From positions 8,281,524-8,345,523 of the forward strand of contig OY725488.1 of the NCBI GenBank assembly GCA_963281255.1: DNA of 64,000 bases, written 5' to 3'. The number at the start of each line of letters is the position of its first letter. The first letter of the stretch is position 1. Shown in pieces: positions 44,201 to 59,200 of the stretch. The translations under genes were made by a program, and so were the position numbers. The notes beneath the pieces are model-generated. The model saw only the letters and a list, made by a program, of their open reading frames with translations, had not been told where the DNA came from and made no database searches. Source of the DNA: Aphrocallistes beatrix (Eukaryota > Porifera > Hexactinellida > Sceptrulophora > Aphrocallistidae).

Positions 44201-47200
44201 CCATGGGGCACTAAGTCATGGGTCACGACCCCTTCAGCCAGTGACTCATGGTCCACTCTGATTCAGAAGTAAGCCATTTACAATTTTTCTTTAAACTGAA
44301 ATACAATTCAAAAGCTTCATACATCATTGCTCTGTATAATTAAAATGCGTTTACATAGCTAACCACAAAAAATATGATTGACGTCACACGGTAGGTCACA
44401 TGATTGGTCATGGGTCACAGGAAGTGAAAGCGACCCATGGTCCACTCTGCATTAGACTATAATTTTCATCCTCTAGGTGTAATCCATCTCATCCTCCGTT
44501 CTGGGAGGCTTATTTCAATCTCCTTTTTAATGCATGTTGTCTCTATAGGCATTAATGAGACCTTCGAGAGGTTTGAAGATAGTTTCAATCAATCATCAAT
44601 CGGTAGAGCAGTGTCTACAGTGAATGACAGGAATACTAAGAGCTCTCTTTCTTTTCAAGAAGCATACCTGAGGGACTTTTGTACTTATCACATGTCATCT
44701 GTGGGAAACCAATTATTTCGAGTAATTTTTAATATAAAGATTTAGTTTTACTTTATAACAGTTGAGTTGAAAGAAAAACTTTTATTTTATTTTCGTTTAC
44801 ATTCTCTAGACTATTTACATCATGTTGTTCGTTGCTGCTTCTAAACACAGGAGAACGAGAATAGGTGGAGGTGTAACTGAAAACTATGTACACCCTGATA
44901 AGCTACCAGAAGTAACGATTCCTAGTATACACATAGCTTATCATCTGATACGGAGAAGAGTTGTATTTGTTAATGAAGCGTTTAGTCTCGGGATTCGGTT
45001 CCCTCATGAACATGTTATTAATCTTGATAATTGGTACCAAAATCCGAAAACTTTTTTTAAGTTGAGATATATTGATTTTACGATCTTTGAAATCGCTATT
45101 GAAAAATGTTTAGAAGAAGTGCAATATTTGAAACAACATACATCTCCTAAAGAATTTAATAGAAATACTATACAATATCATAATTTTGTTGATATTGTTT
45201 CGAATTACAGCAACCTGGTAGAAGAGAATTGGAATCTATTCCAGAATGACTTTAGTGATAATATGGATTCTCTGAGGTAAATCTAATGATATTGTGTTCC
45301 TTTTACAACCGCTCTATGCATTTACTCGTATATCCTTTACTACTACATTAGTTTGGTTATCACAAATATTATATCTTATATATTAAAATGCTAGGATTTT
45401 TTTTGTTTTTGTTTGTTTGTCCGAATTGATTGAGGAATTGGGAAGTCATAGAGATGTGAAAATTGGCATGTAGGTGTCAAATGATATTAGGTGTCAAATG
45501 ATATGACGATTAAGTTCTAAGATCTAAGTGAAATCTGCAAAAAATGGAAAACAATTTTTCACACCTTTTCTATACAGAATAAATAACTACACTATTACAA
45601 TCGAAACTATTGTACGACACTCCAATAGATCGTCATTGTTATTAATACTTCAAAGCCACAACTTATGTTTGATATCTTAAATGTATTATAGTGTATGGCA
45701 ATAAAAAAGATTGTGTGCATATTTTCACTCCTCTACTTGTATATACATATTTTCACACCATTTGACGAATTTTGAAGAATATGCTAGAGACTAGTTTCCA
45801 ACGTGTGACATGAGGTTTTTAGGGGCGTAGATTTTGAATATTACATTTTCAGATCAATATGATAAATTATTTGTTTATTTTTGTTTACATTAGATAAATA
45901 AAGTGAACAAACTACAAAAATAGGCTAGAGGCTGGCTTCCAACGAGTATCATGGGGTTTTTAGTGCTGTAGATTTAGAACATTATATTTTCAGATCCGTA
46001 TGAGAAATTATTTGTTGACCTTTGTTTACAATATTTATATAAAGGAAAAAAATCCCAAATATTTTAGATTGAGTAACTCCAGGAGTCCGCAGGGCGACTC
46101 TGCGGACACACAGTGTCTGCAAGCCGCGCAGCGCAAGCAAGCGAAGCGCGCTTGTACAGGGTGACAAATAAGTTCTCTCCCAAACTTGATTAGGTATATA
46201 ATTTCTTATACTTTAGATATTGTAATTCGGATACTTTCAACGATTTAAAAATATTTTTCGAGTCTGAGACATAGAACTATGTTTTGTATGATGAATTTGG
46301 TGAATAGAAAATGTCCTGGTACGCAACGAAAATCGCAAATCAGGTCCCGCTGCTTCCGTATAAAATGTCTTCATAATCGATGTTCCATGACGATTTACCA
46401 CCAGATACCTTTCATTCACCATAGAAATATTTCACAAATCCACTGAATTCATTATTAGACATTGAGAAAAAGTTATTCATTCGCAGTTCAAATTAGGTAT
46501 ATTTTGCAATATTCTCCAAAATTTCACTTTTTTTCACATCAAAATCTGATCCAATTGGTCCTCAAAATGCACTGATCTGAACATCATATATTTCTACAAA
46601 ATTTAGAGTGTTCGAGGAAAATGTGTGTGCTAATTTTTCCTAGAATTTGAAGACTCTAGAAAGATAATTCGAAAAGCAGTGGGCTCTGATTCGCGATTTT
46701 CGCTGCGTGCCAGGACATATTTTACTTCTCAAAACTCGCCATATTAAACACATTTCTAAATATTAGGATCGAAAAATCTTTCAAAATCATTGAAAGTATT
46801 CGAATTACAATCTCTAAAGGCCATAATAACTATGACTGTTTGAGTATAAGAAATTATATACCCAATCAAGCTTGGGACAGAACTTATTTGTCACCCTGTA
46901 CAGTAGACCAAATATTTGTAGCATGTATATCCTTTACCTTGATATATATGTGTGTAATACGTATATTAAAACGCTAGGATTTTGGTTCGAATCGATTGAA
47001 GAACTAGCAAGTCATAATGTGTAGAGTGCAGTAAATGTCTAATAGTCTGCAAATTTGGTGGGAGTAGCTTAGAACTTACATTTACAATATACATAAGTAA
47101 ACCTATTTCGAAAATATGCTAGTGACTAGTGATCAAGCGTTTTTACTGTCTTAGATCCCGAATATCGTATTATCGAAACAAGTATATGGTTGGTAATTTA

Positions 47201-50200
47201 TTTGCCTTTGTTCGCAGTTGAAAGATAAGGTTAAAAAGTCCCTCACAGACGGGATAGACGTGCTCTTATCGTGAGAATACACATGTAAAATGTTATGTTA
47301 TTGAGTCACTGTACCCCATTTTATATACTTTCTCACTCATCATGACGTCACCATGATGACGTTAACATAATATTGTAGAGACATCCATACTGAAGATTTC
47401 ATCAAACATGTTCACTTTTATCTCATTTTATATTCGCGAGATATATATCTTATTAGGAAAGGATGACTCAGATATTAATTAACACTCATTTTAGAACTAT
47501 GCACCTATGCTATTACAAATATAGGATTATAAATTCTATATAATAGTATAGGTAGCACACTAAAAATTCCTCAACGATATAGATTATTGAAAATTATCAA
47601 TAGTATGCACCCGTAATGGGCTTCTGAATTATTTAATATCTCCAGGCGCCCTAAGACAGCTCTGAAGACGCGAAGTACTCGCTAACCACTACATTTCAAT
47701 TTAAGTAAGTATATGTGTCATGGGTTGGGTTATCACAAATATTATATCAGTAAACCAAAATATTTGTGCATACAGTCAACTCCACTTAATCGGGATAACC
47801 GCTTAATTGAGACAAGTCTCCAGGAACAGAATGCTTCCCATACATAGAAAATATACTAAATTTTATCGATTAATTGGGAACTCCGCTTAATCGGGACAAA
47901 TTTGCAACAGGAACAAATATTGCATATAACATAACGTAAAACTAAAAAGGCATGAATTTAAACATAATAATGTAAAGGCAACTTCTCAGGAAAGTATGCC
48001 TCACGAACGGCGAGATTCCTGTATTCTAAATGCTGTAGAGCATGTATTTGTTTCCTCTTTGTGGAGGCATTATTCTAGGCCGACTATTATTCAAATATTG
48101 ACGGTATTTCAATATTTATCGCTGTACGTATTAACGTATTTCCTTTTGCACCCTTTTAATTACTTACTGAAGCTACACAATGGTCTATCGATCGACATTT
48201 TAGGTTTTGAACATTTAAATTGTTAATGCCTTATTTAATCGTATTCCTCTATTTTTATTAGATTTTGTAATTATTTACTTTTGTTTAGGTCAAAATGGGA
48301 AGGTACTAAATGCCTGGTAATATTTTTTACTCACTTTTTTGACGAGAAATTGCTTGAAGACGAAATCAATTTGAAACTGAAATCAACAGTAATCTTACAA
48401 GAAGCGCTTAACAGAATTTATGAAGTAATTACTTATAGCTATATTTTCACTCAACGAATGTTGAACTTAGATAGAACTTTGATAAAACTTTGATTTTTAG
48501 GATATATCTTTTTATATATTTATATATATATATATATATTTCAGATAGTAACTCAGGAGGATGTCAATTTCAAATATTTATACGTAGTCAAGTCTATCTT
48601 AGACACACTGAAAATATTCACGTAAGTAATTTTTCGATGTATACATATTTGCGTTATAACAAAAGCATTACTACAACTTGATTATATTACAAACCCGCTT
48701 TGCGCACTTGCGTCGCGTTGCCAACGAATACTTAGAGTCGCCCTTGGGTGCCTGGGAATATCGACAAATTCAGACTTGGTTTTGACCAGGTTGTGACCAA
48801 GTCAAACAGTAAAATAAAATCCACTGAAGAAAGTATACTCCATCATAGCCTACTTAATATAATTAGTTATATTGAGTAGGTTATTACTCCATCTAGATAT
48901 TATCCTAACACGCGCGGCTAACCAACAATTCGTGTTCTTAGAGTCACAATGCAGGAATGAAAACAAATTCAGAGCCCCAAACGGGTGATAAATACTTTTC
49001 ACTAACCCATTTCAAATTCAAATTTTACTTTATGAGTATATATTGTACGTAAACAAAAGAATTTCCATATAATATCGAAAATACGATATTTGGAATTGTG
49101 TTACTATTGGTGGACTAATACATATTTTCTCTACTCATTTTGTATTCTTAGATCGGTTAAAACAGAAGATGTCATCCACGTGTGTACTCCTAGTAATCAG
49201 AGTCAAAAAATATCTTCTATCCTCTTCGAAGCTTGCAGGTGCGTATTTGCTAGATTTCTAGAGAACTCGTTATTTCATTACTTCCAATCTATTAATTCGT
49301 AATGTTACAAAAATTTGTAGTTGCCAGCTTAAGATGTTGGATTTCTTCCAAGATCTTTCTTCCCGGTTCTTCCTGCAGATGCTTTTGAATATCACTTTTT
49401 CAAATGGACTCACCTCAATTCGAGAAGATCTCAGAAATTTTCTGATTGAATTTTTGATTAAAAATCAAATTCCAAAGAAACAGGGGACAGATACACTAGC
49501 CCCTCTTTATCTATTCAAAGACAAAGAAATGAATCCTTCTCCAGCTCTTCGTTGTATTCTTTTAGAAGTTCTATTAAGGGACAGGTAGGAATCCTTATCA
49601 ATTCAGATATTTTATTTTCTTCTTCAGGGAAGATAGAGCTGTAGTTTTAGAGATCTACTTTTTAAATCTAATTAATCTTCTGTGGCGGACGAATCGATCA
49701 AGCTAATCAGGCCATGGTCTGACCACTTTCGTTGCTGTATAATTCTATCTTCATACATCTATATTTTATCCGAATTCATGTGAATGAACTAAATTTTTTA
49801 TGATTTTAGAAATGAATCAATCCAGAATCAAATAAGAGAAAACATAAACGCGAACTGCTTGATGTTGAGACAAAAAGAGCGCACTTATGGAGACAATCTG
49901 GCATGGATATATCTTCAAAGTTTAGAGGTAATCTTATATATTATAACACTATTGTTTCTGTTTTGAGATGTAGGTGTCGAATAGTGAGTCTAAAAATGTT
50001 TAAATTTCTTCGAAAATCCCTATGCCTCTGCTAAAATATAACAAGACAAAATTTCACACCTTAAATTATATATATTTGCATATTTTATGTAATTTTTAAA
50101 CAGATGATAAGGTTTGAGGTGTAGAGCCAAATATAATAATTTATAATGTGATATGATAGCTGACTAATGCGGACATATTCTCCGCAAGCCTCGCAAGTCG

Positions 50201-53200
50201 CAACACAAACTAGCGAAGTGCTACTGTATTCGCCTCGATTTACCAGGAAATTTTGCCTAATTTCCGAATTAAGCCATTATCCTTGGGCCATAAAATTGGT
50301 GTCCATATATTATAAATAGAAATAACCAGTTAAAGTTATATAATGCAATGTTCTGCAGCTTTATAAATCTCGAAGCCAAATTTTTATAACCGAAATCTGA
50401 GCCTGCCACACAAAAAATGGGGCAGAATTCTAATTAATTAATAACTGATTTTTGTAGCTAAAATTTATGCTCGAAGCCTTGGCTAATTTTGAACATATTT
50501 TAATCAGGGCTGTAGATAGAAATTTGGGATTGAGGATTAGTTTAAGACTCGGATTCCTCTTTGATATTTAGCAAGAAAAAAATAACCACTTGTATATTTT
50601 CATAAAAATTTGATACTTTATTCTGTACATAACAAAATGCGTTATGATTCGTATAATAATGAACGTAACTCATTGTTTTTGGGCATGAGACCAAACTTCA
50701 TTGCCAATGGAGTACAGGGTGGCTCATAAGTTCTGTGACAAGCTTCATTAGGAATATAATTTCTTATACTCAAACAATCTTAATTATTATGGTCTTTAGA
50801 GATTGTAAATCTCTAAAATTTTCAATTATTGTAAAAGACTTTTGAGTCTAAGACCTAGAACTGTGTTTTGTATGGTGATTTTTTATCCCGACATTTTATC
50901 CCTAACGAAGCTTGTATCAGAACTTATGAGCCACCCTGTACAAATAGTATTGCGCGCGCGAGAGTAAATTTTTAGTTGTAGTTTACTGTTTTTGCACATT
51001 TTATATGCACCTTACCAACTAAAGATATTATAATGTAAAAAATAATATACTAGAGTAGAACAAGGGGGAGGTAAAGAGGAGACGCAGATCCTGATACCTG
51101 GGGACGACACTCCTTGTTTCAACTCATTCTGACAAAATATAAAATTTCCTGATCTAGGGTTCTAACCCAGGTCGCGCACCCTATCTACTGCTCTGGTTTT
51201 GATAATCTATTTCTCTGCTCGTTTTTTACAACATCTTATATTGAAGAAGTTCGCTCTTGTTTTCGTAGCATATATTGTATATTCAAGTTTATAATTATAT
51301 ACCTTTGTATTTACCACAGGATTCGTATCATCACAACCTTTCAAAAAACAAAGAGAATATTAGTAACGCTTTATCGAAATTTGACATTTCACAATGTCCC
51401 ATCTCATCCTCGAAAACTATTACTTATGAAATAATCGAATCAGTAGCTGCAATACGCTTTGCTATACACTGGATTGTAAAATGGAAGACTGCCTCTCATT
51501 TACAAAGAAAGTACCTTAGGAGTCAGAAAGGAGGTTTTGTGTCAGAGAACACTTCTCAGAATTATAACATTCCAGTAGATAACGAAGAATTGAAAGAATT
51601 GATCGAGAATCTTGAAAGAATTTCTTGCAAAGATCCGGATATCCAACTATTCTTATCAAAGACGTTTTACTTTCATGTTGGTTATGGTGAAATGTTAAAA
51701 TACAAGAAAAATGACTATATGAAGTGCTTTTTCCCGAAAAATTACGAAACTATCCAAAAGGTTAGTTAATTTATAAATCCAGTGGTGGCGCTAGTGCACC
51801 GTCACTAGGTCCAAATAATGTTCACTTATTTACTTTTTCCTCGAATATTTTCGGTTATAATGAATGTTATATAATAGTAATAACATTACAGCTACTATTT
51901 CTTAGTTATTTAGGTTTTTATAAGTATAATTTTAGTTGTTACATTGCTTCCATACGTGTATAGGTTTCTAATGTCAGCTCTTGCTACGGCCAAGGTGATG
52001 TGACCGTAACAAGAACTGACAGATTTGGAGCCCGCGAGACTCCTCGCAGGCCCCAATTGTGGCCCACTTAAGGATTAAGGTTGCCCACCACTGCTCTAGA
52101 TTATGATCTGGAGCACAATGATCTTGCGTCAATGGCATGGATATTGTCGTAATTATATTTAGAGAAAGAGTCATGAAATTTAAATCGCTAAATCTTATAT
52201 CTTATATATTAAAATGCCAGGATTTTTGTGTGTGTGTGTGTGTGTTTGTCTGAATTGATTGAAGAATTGGGAAGTCGTAGAGATATGAAAATTGGCATGT
52301 AGGTGTCAAATGATATGACTACGATTAAGTTCTAAGATCTAAGCAAAATGTTCACACCTCTGCAAAAAAAAATGGAAAACAATTTTTCACACCTTTTCTA
52401 TACAAAATATATGACTGCACTATCGCAATGGAAATCATTGTACGGCACTACAATATATTGTCTTTGTTATTAATACTTCAAAGCCACAACTTATGTTTGA
52501 TATCTTAAATGTATCATAACGTATAGCAATAAAAAAGATTATGTGCATATTTTCACACCTTTATATATATATATTTTCACACCTTTTGACGAATTTTGAA
52601 ATTTTTGCTAGAGACTAGCTTCCAACGGGTGATACAGGGTGGCTTTTAAGTTCTGTTACAAGCTTCATTAGGTATAAAATTTCTTATACTCAAACCATCT
52701 TAGTTATTATGGTCCTTAGAGATTGTAATTCGAATATTTTCAATGATTTAAAAAGATTTTTCGATTCTATGACTCAGAAATGTGTTTTGTATGGTGAGTT
52801 TTGAGAGAGAAAAAATGTGTCCTGGCACGCAGCGAAAATCGCGAATTAGGCCCACTGCTTCTGTAAAAAATGTCTTCATAATCGATGTCCCATGACGATT
52901 TAGCACCAGGTACCTTTCATTCGCCATAGAAATATTTCATAAATCCACTGAATTCGTTATCAGAAACGAGAAAAAGTTATTCAGTCACAGTTCAAATTAG
53001 GTACATTTTGCAAAATTCCCCAAAATGGCACTTTTTTTCACATCACAAAAAAATCTGATCCAATTGGTCCTCAAAATGCACTGATATGAACATCTTATAT
53101 TTCTACAAATTTAGAGTGTTCGAGGAAAATGTGTGAGCTAATTTTTCCTAGAATTTGAAGACTCTGGGAAGACAACTTGAAAAGCAGTGGGCCCTGATTC

Positions 53201-56200
53201 ACGATTTTCGCTGCGTGCCAGGATACATTTCTTTTCTCAAAACTCACCATACAAAACACATTTCTAAGTCATAGAATGGAAAAATCTTTTAAAATCATTG
53301 AAAATATTCGAATTACAATCTCTAAGGACCATAATAACTAAGATCGTTTGAGTATAAGAAATTTTATACCTAATGAAGCTTGTAACAGAACTTAAAAGCC
53401 TACCCTGTATGGGGTTTTCAGGGGTGTAGATTTCGAATATCATATTTTTGAGTAAATTTGATAATTATTTTGTTTACTTTTGTTTACGATAGATACATAA
53501 AGTAAACAAATCTCTAAATTATCCTATAAACTTGCTTTCAACGGTTGACATGGGGTTTTCAGGGGTGTAGATTTCGAATATTACATTTTCGGATCCATAT
53601 GAGAAATTATTCGTTGACCTTTGTTTGCAATATATATATAAAGGAAAAAAATTCCCAAAATAGTTTAGATTGAGTAATTCCAGGCGCCCGCAGGGCGACT
53701 CTGCGGACACGCAGTGCCCGCAACCCGCGCAGCGCAAGCAAGGAAGCGCGCTTGTATTAATTAAAATGCTAGGATTTTTGGTTGTTTGTCCGAATTGATT
53801 TAAGAATTGGGAAGTCATAGAGATGTGAAAATTGACATGTAGGTGTCCAATGATGAATCTACGATTAAGTTCGAAAATCTAAGCGAAATTTTCACACCTC
53901 TGCAACAAAAATGGAAAACAAATTTTCACACCTTTTCTATACAATACTATGACGGCTTCACTTTCACAATAGAAATCTATGTACGACACTATTGTAGGCT
54001 GTCATTGTTATTAATACTTCAAAGCAATAACTTATATAAATGTGTCAATTATATTATAGAGTATGGCAGTAAAAAAGGTTATGTGTATATTTTCACACTT
54101 TTATATACATATTTTCACACGATTTGATGAATTTTGAAAATTATGCTAGAGACTAGTTTCCAACGGTTGACATGGGGTTTTTGGTGGTGTAGATTTCGAA
54201 TATTATATTTCGGATCCATTTGAGAAATTATTTGTTTACCTTTGTTTATAATAGATACATAAAGTAAACAAATTACAAAAATAGGCTAGAGACTAGCTTC
54301 CAACGGTTGACATGGGGGTTTTAGTGCTGTAGATTTCAAATATTATATTTCGGATCCATTTGAGAAATTATTTGTTTACCTTCGTTTATAATAGATACAT
54401 AAAGTAAACAAATTACAAAAATAGGCTAGAGACTAGCTTCCAACGGTTGACATGGGGTTTTCAGGGTTTAGATCTTGGATATTATATTTTTGTATCCATA
54501 TGAGAAATTACATGGTGTAACAAAAGTGTTGTCACCCTAGATTATTCATCATTATGCTTGATTGATATCGAACCAATAGTAATCAAATACAAAACTCTTA
54601 ACCTGTCGTTAGCTATCACGCATTACTATATTTTATGACATCACACCATTTGCGAAATGCACTTTTCCTTTCCCATTATCAAATTTAAATTTGTGCCAAG
54701 ATGAAAGGTGACAACACTTTTGTTACACCCTGTATTTGTTAACTTATGCTCACAATATTTATATAAATTAAACAATTTCCCAAAATAGGCTAGATTGAGT
54801 AATTCCAGGCGTACATTTTCGAACTTTGTGACGTTTTTTTGACTCGATTCTGAAAATTATTTTTTTGAAAACTAAAAAAAAATCTCAATTTCAGCGATTT
54901 TTTGGTTCATAGTCCATAGATTTTAGCTATAAATATAGTATTATCAAGGTATAGGAAACTGCTGTTTCTGCAGTTTTTGATCGCTATAGCTGAGTTCTAA
55001 CACTTATAGTTTTAAAGTTATGGTATTTCAACGGATCGCTAAATCGGGAAATTTCGTCCGTACCGCGTGATCATTCGGTTATAACTTTTGAACGAACTGT
55101 CCGATTTGAAAAGTCTTTTTTTCTATGTATATAGCGAGTCTAACTTGACATTTTAATAGCATATAATATCTATGATTAGTGATATCACCAATTCTAAGTA
55201 ATTCCAAATAGAATTTTATTAAGAATCGGATTCTGGGACATAGGAGGCCACTTTCTTGGACTTTTATGTATTCAAAGATGCCTTTGACTAGTTTTGCTGA
55301 TATTTTGACCTTGTTCGGAATTTTTGGGGTTTTCGTCGACTATTCCTGGACTATAAAGAACGTATTACTAAGGAGATTAATTTAATATTATTGTTGCATG
55401 GCCATTATAAATGACTGTAGATAGATATTTGAGTATGTAAGGTTCGAAAAATTGAAATAGGCACGTATTTAGTGAGTTGAGATATATACTAACTATCTAA
55501 TGGCAAGTTACGAAATTTAAACAGAGGAAAACTAAACATAAAATTCATATTTTTGAAAGAATTTGAACTATCTGGCAAACAAGTAGAGGTAATGTTTGAT
55601 ATAATGCTAAAAAGGTTTAAAGGTTTGCTGAACTGTTTCATAATCTAGCTTTATAGAAAAAATAATATTAATTCCTAGTTAGGTAGCTGTTTAAAATATG
55701 TATTTTCATATTTAGGGGTGGTACCTTGATCTATTCTATGGCATTGATGCTGCACAAATGACAATTATGGATTTACTCAGAACAGGCTCTACTAAAACAC
55801 TGAATCAATCAACTCAGAAGAAGGTTCCTTTTTTTCAATTGTATTTTCTATGCTTTATTATTGTTTTTCACCTACAAACACGCTTCCCGCACATACGTTG
55901 CGCGGCTAGCGAACACTTCGTATCCACATGGGGTGCCCTGTGGGCGTTTATTAATAGTACTGATAATTTCACCAATTAATCCATGGATACATAATTATTT
56001 TAAATTTATTATAAACGAAAAGTCATTATATAATCATAACCATTACGAGCGTTTGAGGAAACATTTTCGACTGACTTGAATTATATACTTTAGTGGACTA
56101 GAAAGCGAGTTCTCAACAGCTAATAAGGTATTTCAAAGTGTATAATCCGATTTTGATACTTTCAAAGTAAGAATGTGGATATACATATGTATTATAAGTT

Positions 56201-59200
56201 TTCATAAATAGAGTACCCCGATATATTTTAATATTTCTATCTCATGTTCCAAGTCACTTTTTGAAGCTGCACTATCGGTATGTCTGTAGGGTTTTATTTG
56301 GGGGGGGGGGCTCCCCCAAATTGACGAAGTCATTGGAATATTTGTGGTCACCCCTATTTATATGACTGTAATTTCATTTGGAAGAGGGGGCCCTTTCCTA
56401 AATTTGGGGGAGACTCCCCAAATTTATGAATTAACAGGAATATTTGGGAAGTCACCCCCATTTTTAAGGGAGATTCTCCCTATTTACACAGCCTCTGGGT
56501 TTCATTTGGGTTTCATTTGGGGGCAACTCTCCAAAATATACTAGCTTGAGGAAATATTTTAAGGAGATATCTTCAAATTGTGTTTTTTGATGAGTATTAA
56601 TTTTCTGTAATAAAACTAACCTTGTACTATCTTGCATTTAAAATTCCTTATTTTTCAGCGATTAAAGTTGTATTTATCCATATTTGGCAAAAGTATAGCT
56701 GTAGATCCATATGTGAACATATAAGATATAAAACTTTCCTGGGGGTGCTTGGCCTCCCAGAGCCCCCCTTAAGGACGCTCGCTATGCTCGCTTTTTGTCC
56801 GCCTAAAAAATATATTTTTAAAATCTGCCCCCCCCCCCCCCTTCCGACGTCTGTCCCCTTCCTGAGAAATGTCTTGTTACACCCTACATAATAATCATGT
56901 TTTGAACCAAAGAGGAATCGCGCTAATTACTTGGATCTGCCTGAACAAAATACGATTCCAATATTATCCAAACTCTTCTGCACCAAGTATGAATATTACT
57001 TTACTTAGCGTGAAAATTACGCATATACTTTATATAAATCTTATAGATGCATCAAAAGAGGTTCCAACAAAACATCATATTCGCTATCTTTAGTGAGTTT
57101 GTACCTAATCACCTGGGATCTTCAATCAAAGTACTATCTTCAGATAAAGTAAGGATATAATTAGGAATCAAGATAAGTCTATCCTAGAAATTTATTATCT
57201 TTCTCATTGAATTATTCTTGGATTAACGAAGTTTCGAAGTTGTAGTTCAAAAGAGACAGAACGTGTTTGACATGGAAAAAATTGCTTTCAAGTACGATTG
57301 CTTTGAAGTATTCATAACATGTCAGTCTATTGTAGTGCCATACAATGATTTTATTCTATTGTGAGAGTGCAGCCATATATACTACTGTATGGAAAAGGTG
57401 TGAAAAATCTTTTTCCATTTTTTTGCAGAGGTGTGAAAATTTCACTTAGATCTTCGAACTTAATCATAAACTCATCATTTGACACATACGTGCCAATTTT
57501 CATATCTCTACGACTTGCCAATTCTTCAATCAATTCGGACAGATAAATTAAAAAATCCTAGCGTTTTAATATATAAGATTCATGAATTTTGATTTTGCAA
57601 AGATTTTGCAGTTCTGAATCATAAATTGATACCAAATTTAGTAGAAATAGGACTGTTTAGTTTTTGCAGGATCATGCATAGTGACAGACATGGAACACCT
57701 CCATGCCATAAGAGCATTTTCCAATAACAAATTTACTTATTTTCTAGGAAAAGCAATTGAAAGAATGTATTTGCAACATTCTACCTAAAGAACCCATTAA
57801 CTTACAAACATTAGCTACTGACATCATGGGAAATAAACTCTTTAACTTGCCTCAGTTAAGGATATCACCAGACACACATTTAAATACAGTTTTCATAGCA
57901 GGTGTATTGTGTCACATCGGTGTGTTTCTGCAGCTGACACGTGATAATACATTCTTTAAGCCTCTCACACTAATTCACTTCAACCCAACTGAGCTTCAGA
58001 ATCATTTTTTTCCTGCAATTTCTGAGGAAGAGTCTACACCAACCAAGACTAAAACCTTAACAATCAAACATCTTACAGATCATCCAACATCAATTAGAAA
58101 TGTAAGACCCAGCAATGAGGTCTGGGGGCAAGCTCTTAGACCTTTTAAAAAATCTTAAACACTTAGATATCGATTTATAGCTTTTTTACCATGAAGAAAA
58201 TATTGTAAATTTATATATTTTACTGATATATATTCATGATATAAAACTTACTATCTTTCACCAAAAAGATAAACAAGTAGATGATAAAAACTTGAAAAGT
58301 AAGAGAGCCGCTCCCACTTCACTTTAGCTGTTTACGCCTATGAATATACGCATGCATTTTATTTTTGGAGTATCTCTGGCCCACTATTATATAAATTAAA
58401 AATTTCAATTTGAACTGCTGATCGGCTGAATAGAAAATAATAATCTGATCTTGTATGTAGAGAACAAGCAAGACCAAGTCTTGCTCAGATGAGTCTACCT
58501 CAAGTGTCAGATCTCAAACCGGATTGGAGGAATCAAAAATGGACAGTTATTCAGCTCCCATACACTCACATGTTCTCGGGGATCCATTTGGTAGATCGAC
58601 TTCGCTAGTTGGGATTAGGTATGTATGTCTGATATATTGCATGGCAGTGTTGCCAGATATCTCCAGCATCAGAAGGCCAAATTGCTCACTAAAATAGGCC
58701 AAATTATTCCAAAATCCTCCAAATTCCCCAAGTGTTAAATTATAGTCTTATCAGAATATACAGTGTTGTATCTAGGACTCGGGGTGCTCAGGGGCCAGTG
58801 GCGTAACGTAACCAGAATCATTTGCTCTAACCTTATTTATGATTAAGTATTGAATAATTGTAATGAATTTGGGTGTTTACATCTAAATTCCCCCTCCGGA
58901 TACCCCACCGCTAAACTATCTAATGATAGTTTAGTTTCGATGATAATCTACACAAATTTTGAGAAATTTCTATCTGAATATACTAAAGTGTTCATTTTCT
59001 AGTCATATAACTGTAATGCTTTAGATATTAAGACTAACAATTTGCATAAATCTTATTGCATTGATTTACAAGCAATGTTAAGCAACTCTCTATGAAACAA
59101 CCCGGATAAAAGTATAAAATAAGACGAAAGAATGGAGTTCAAGTTTCTGAAGGCGAAATGGCAACCCTGTTACATGATGAAAGTGTGTCTTGTATGTTCT

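Noticed and set aside
45982-46422. Two 61-codon minus-strand ORFs
   Set aside because: They lie in the GC-ended repeat and the mariner-like MITE; similar phrases appear in other repeat copies, so not genes.
58102-58460. Possible hidden RZ-finger exon in intron 13
   Set aside because: Read through in the plus frames: no C-x3-H or CxC cluster, and the homologous copy 1 intron (20242-20544) has none either.
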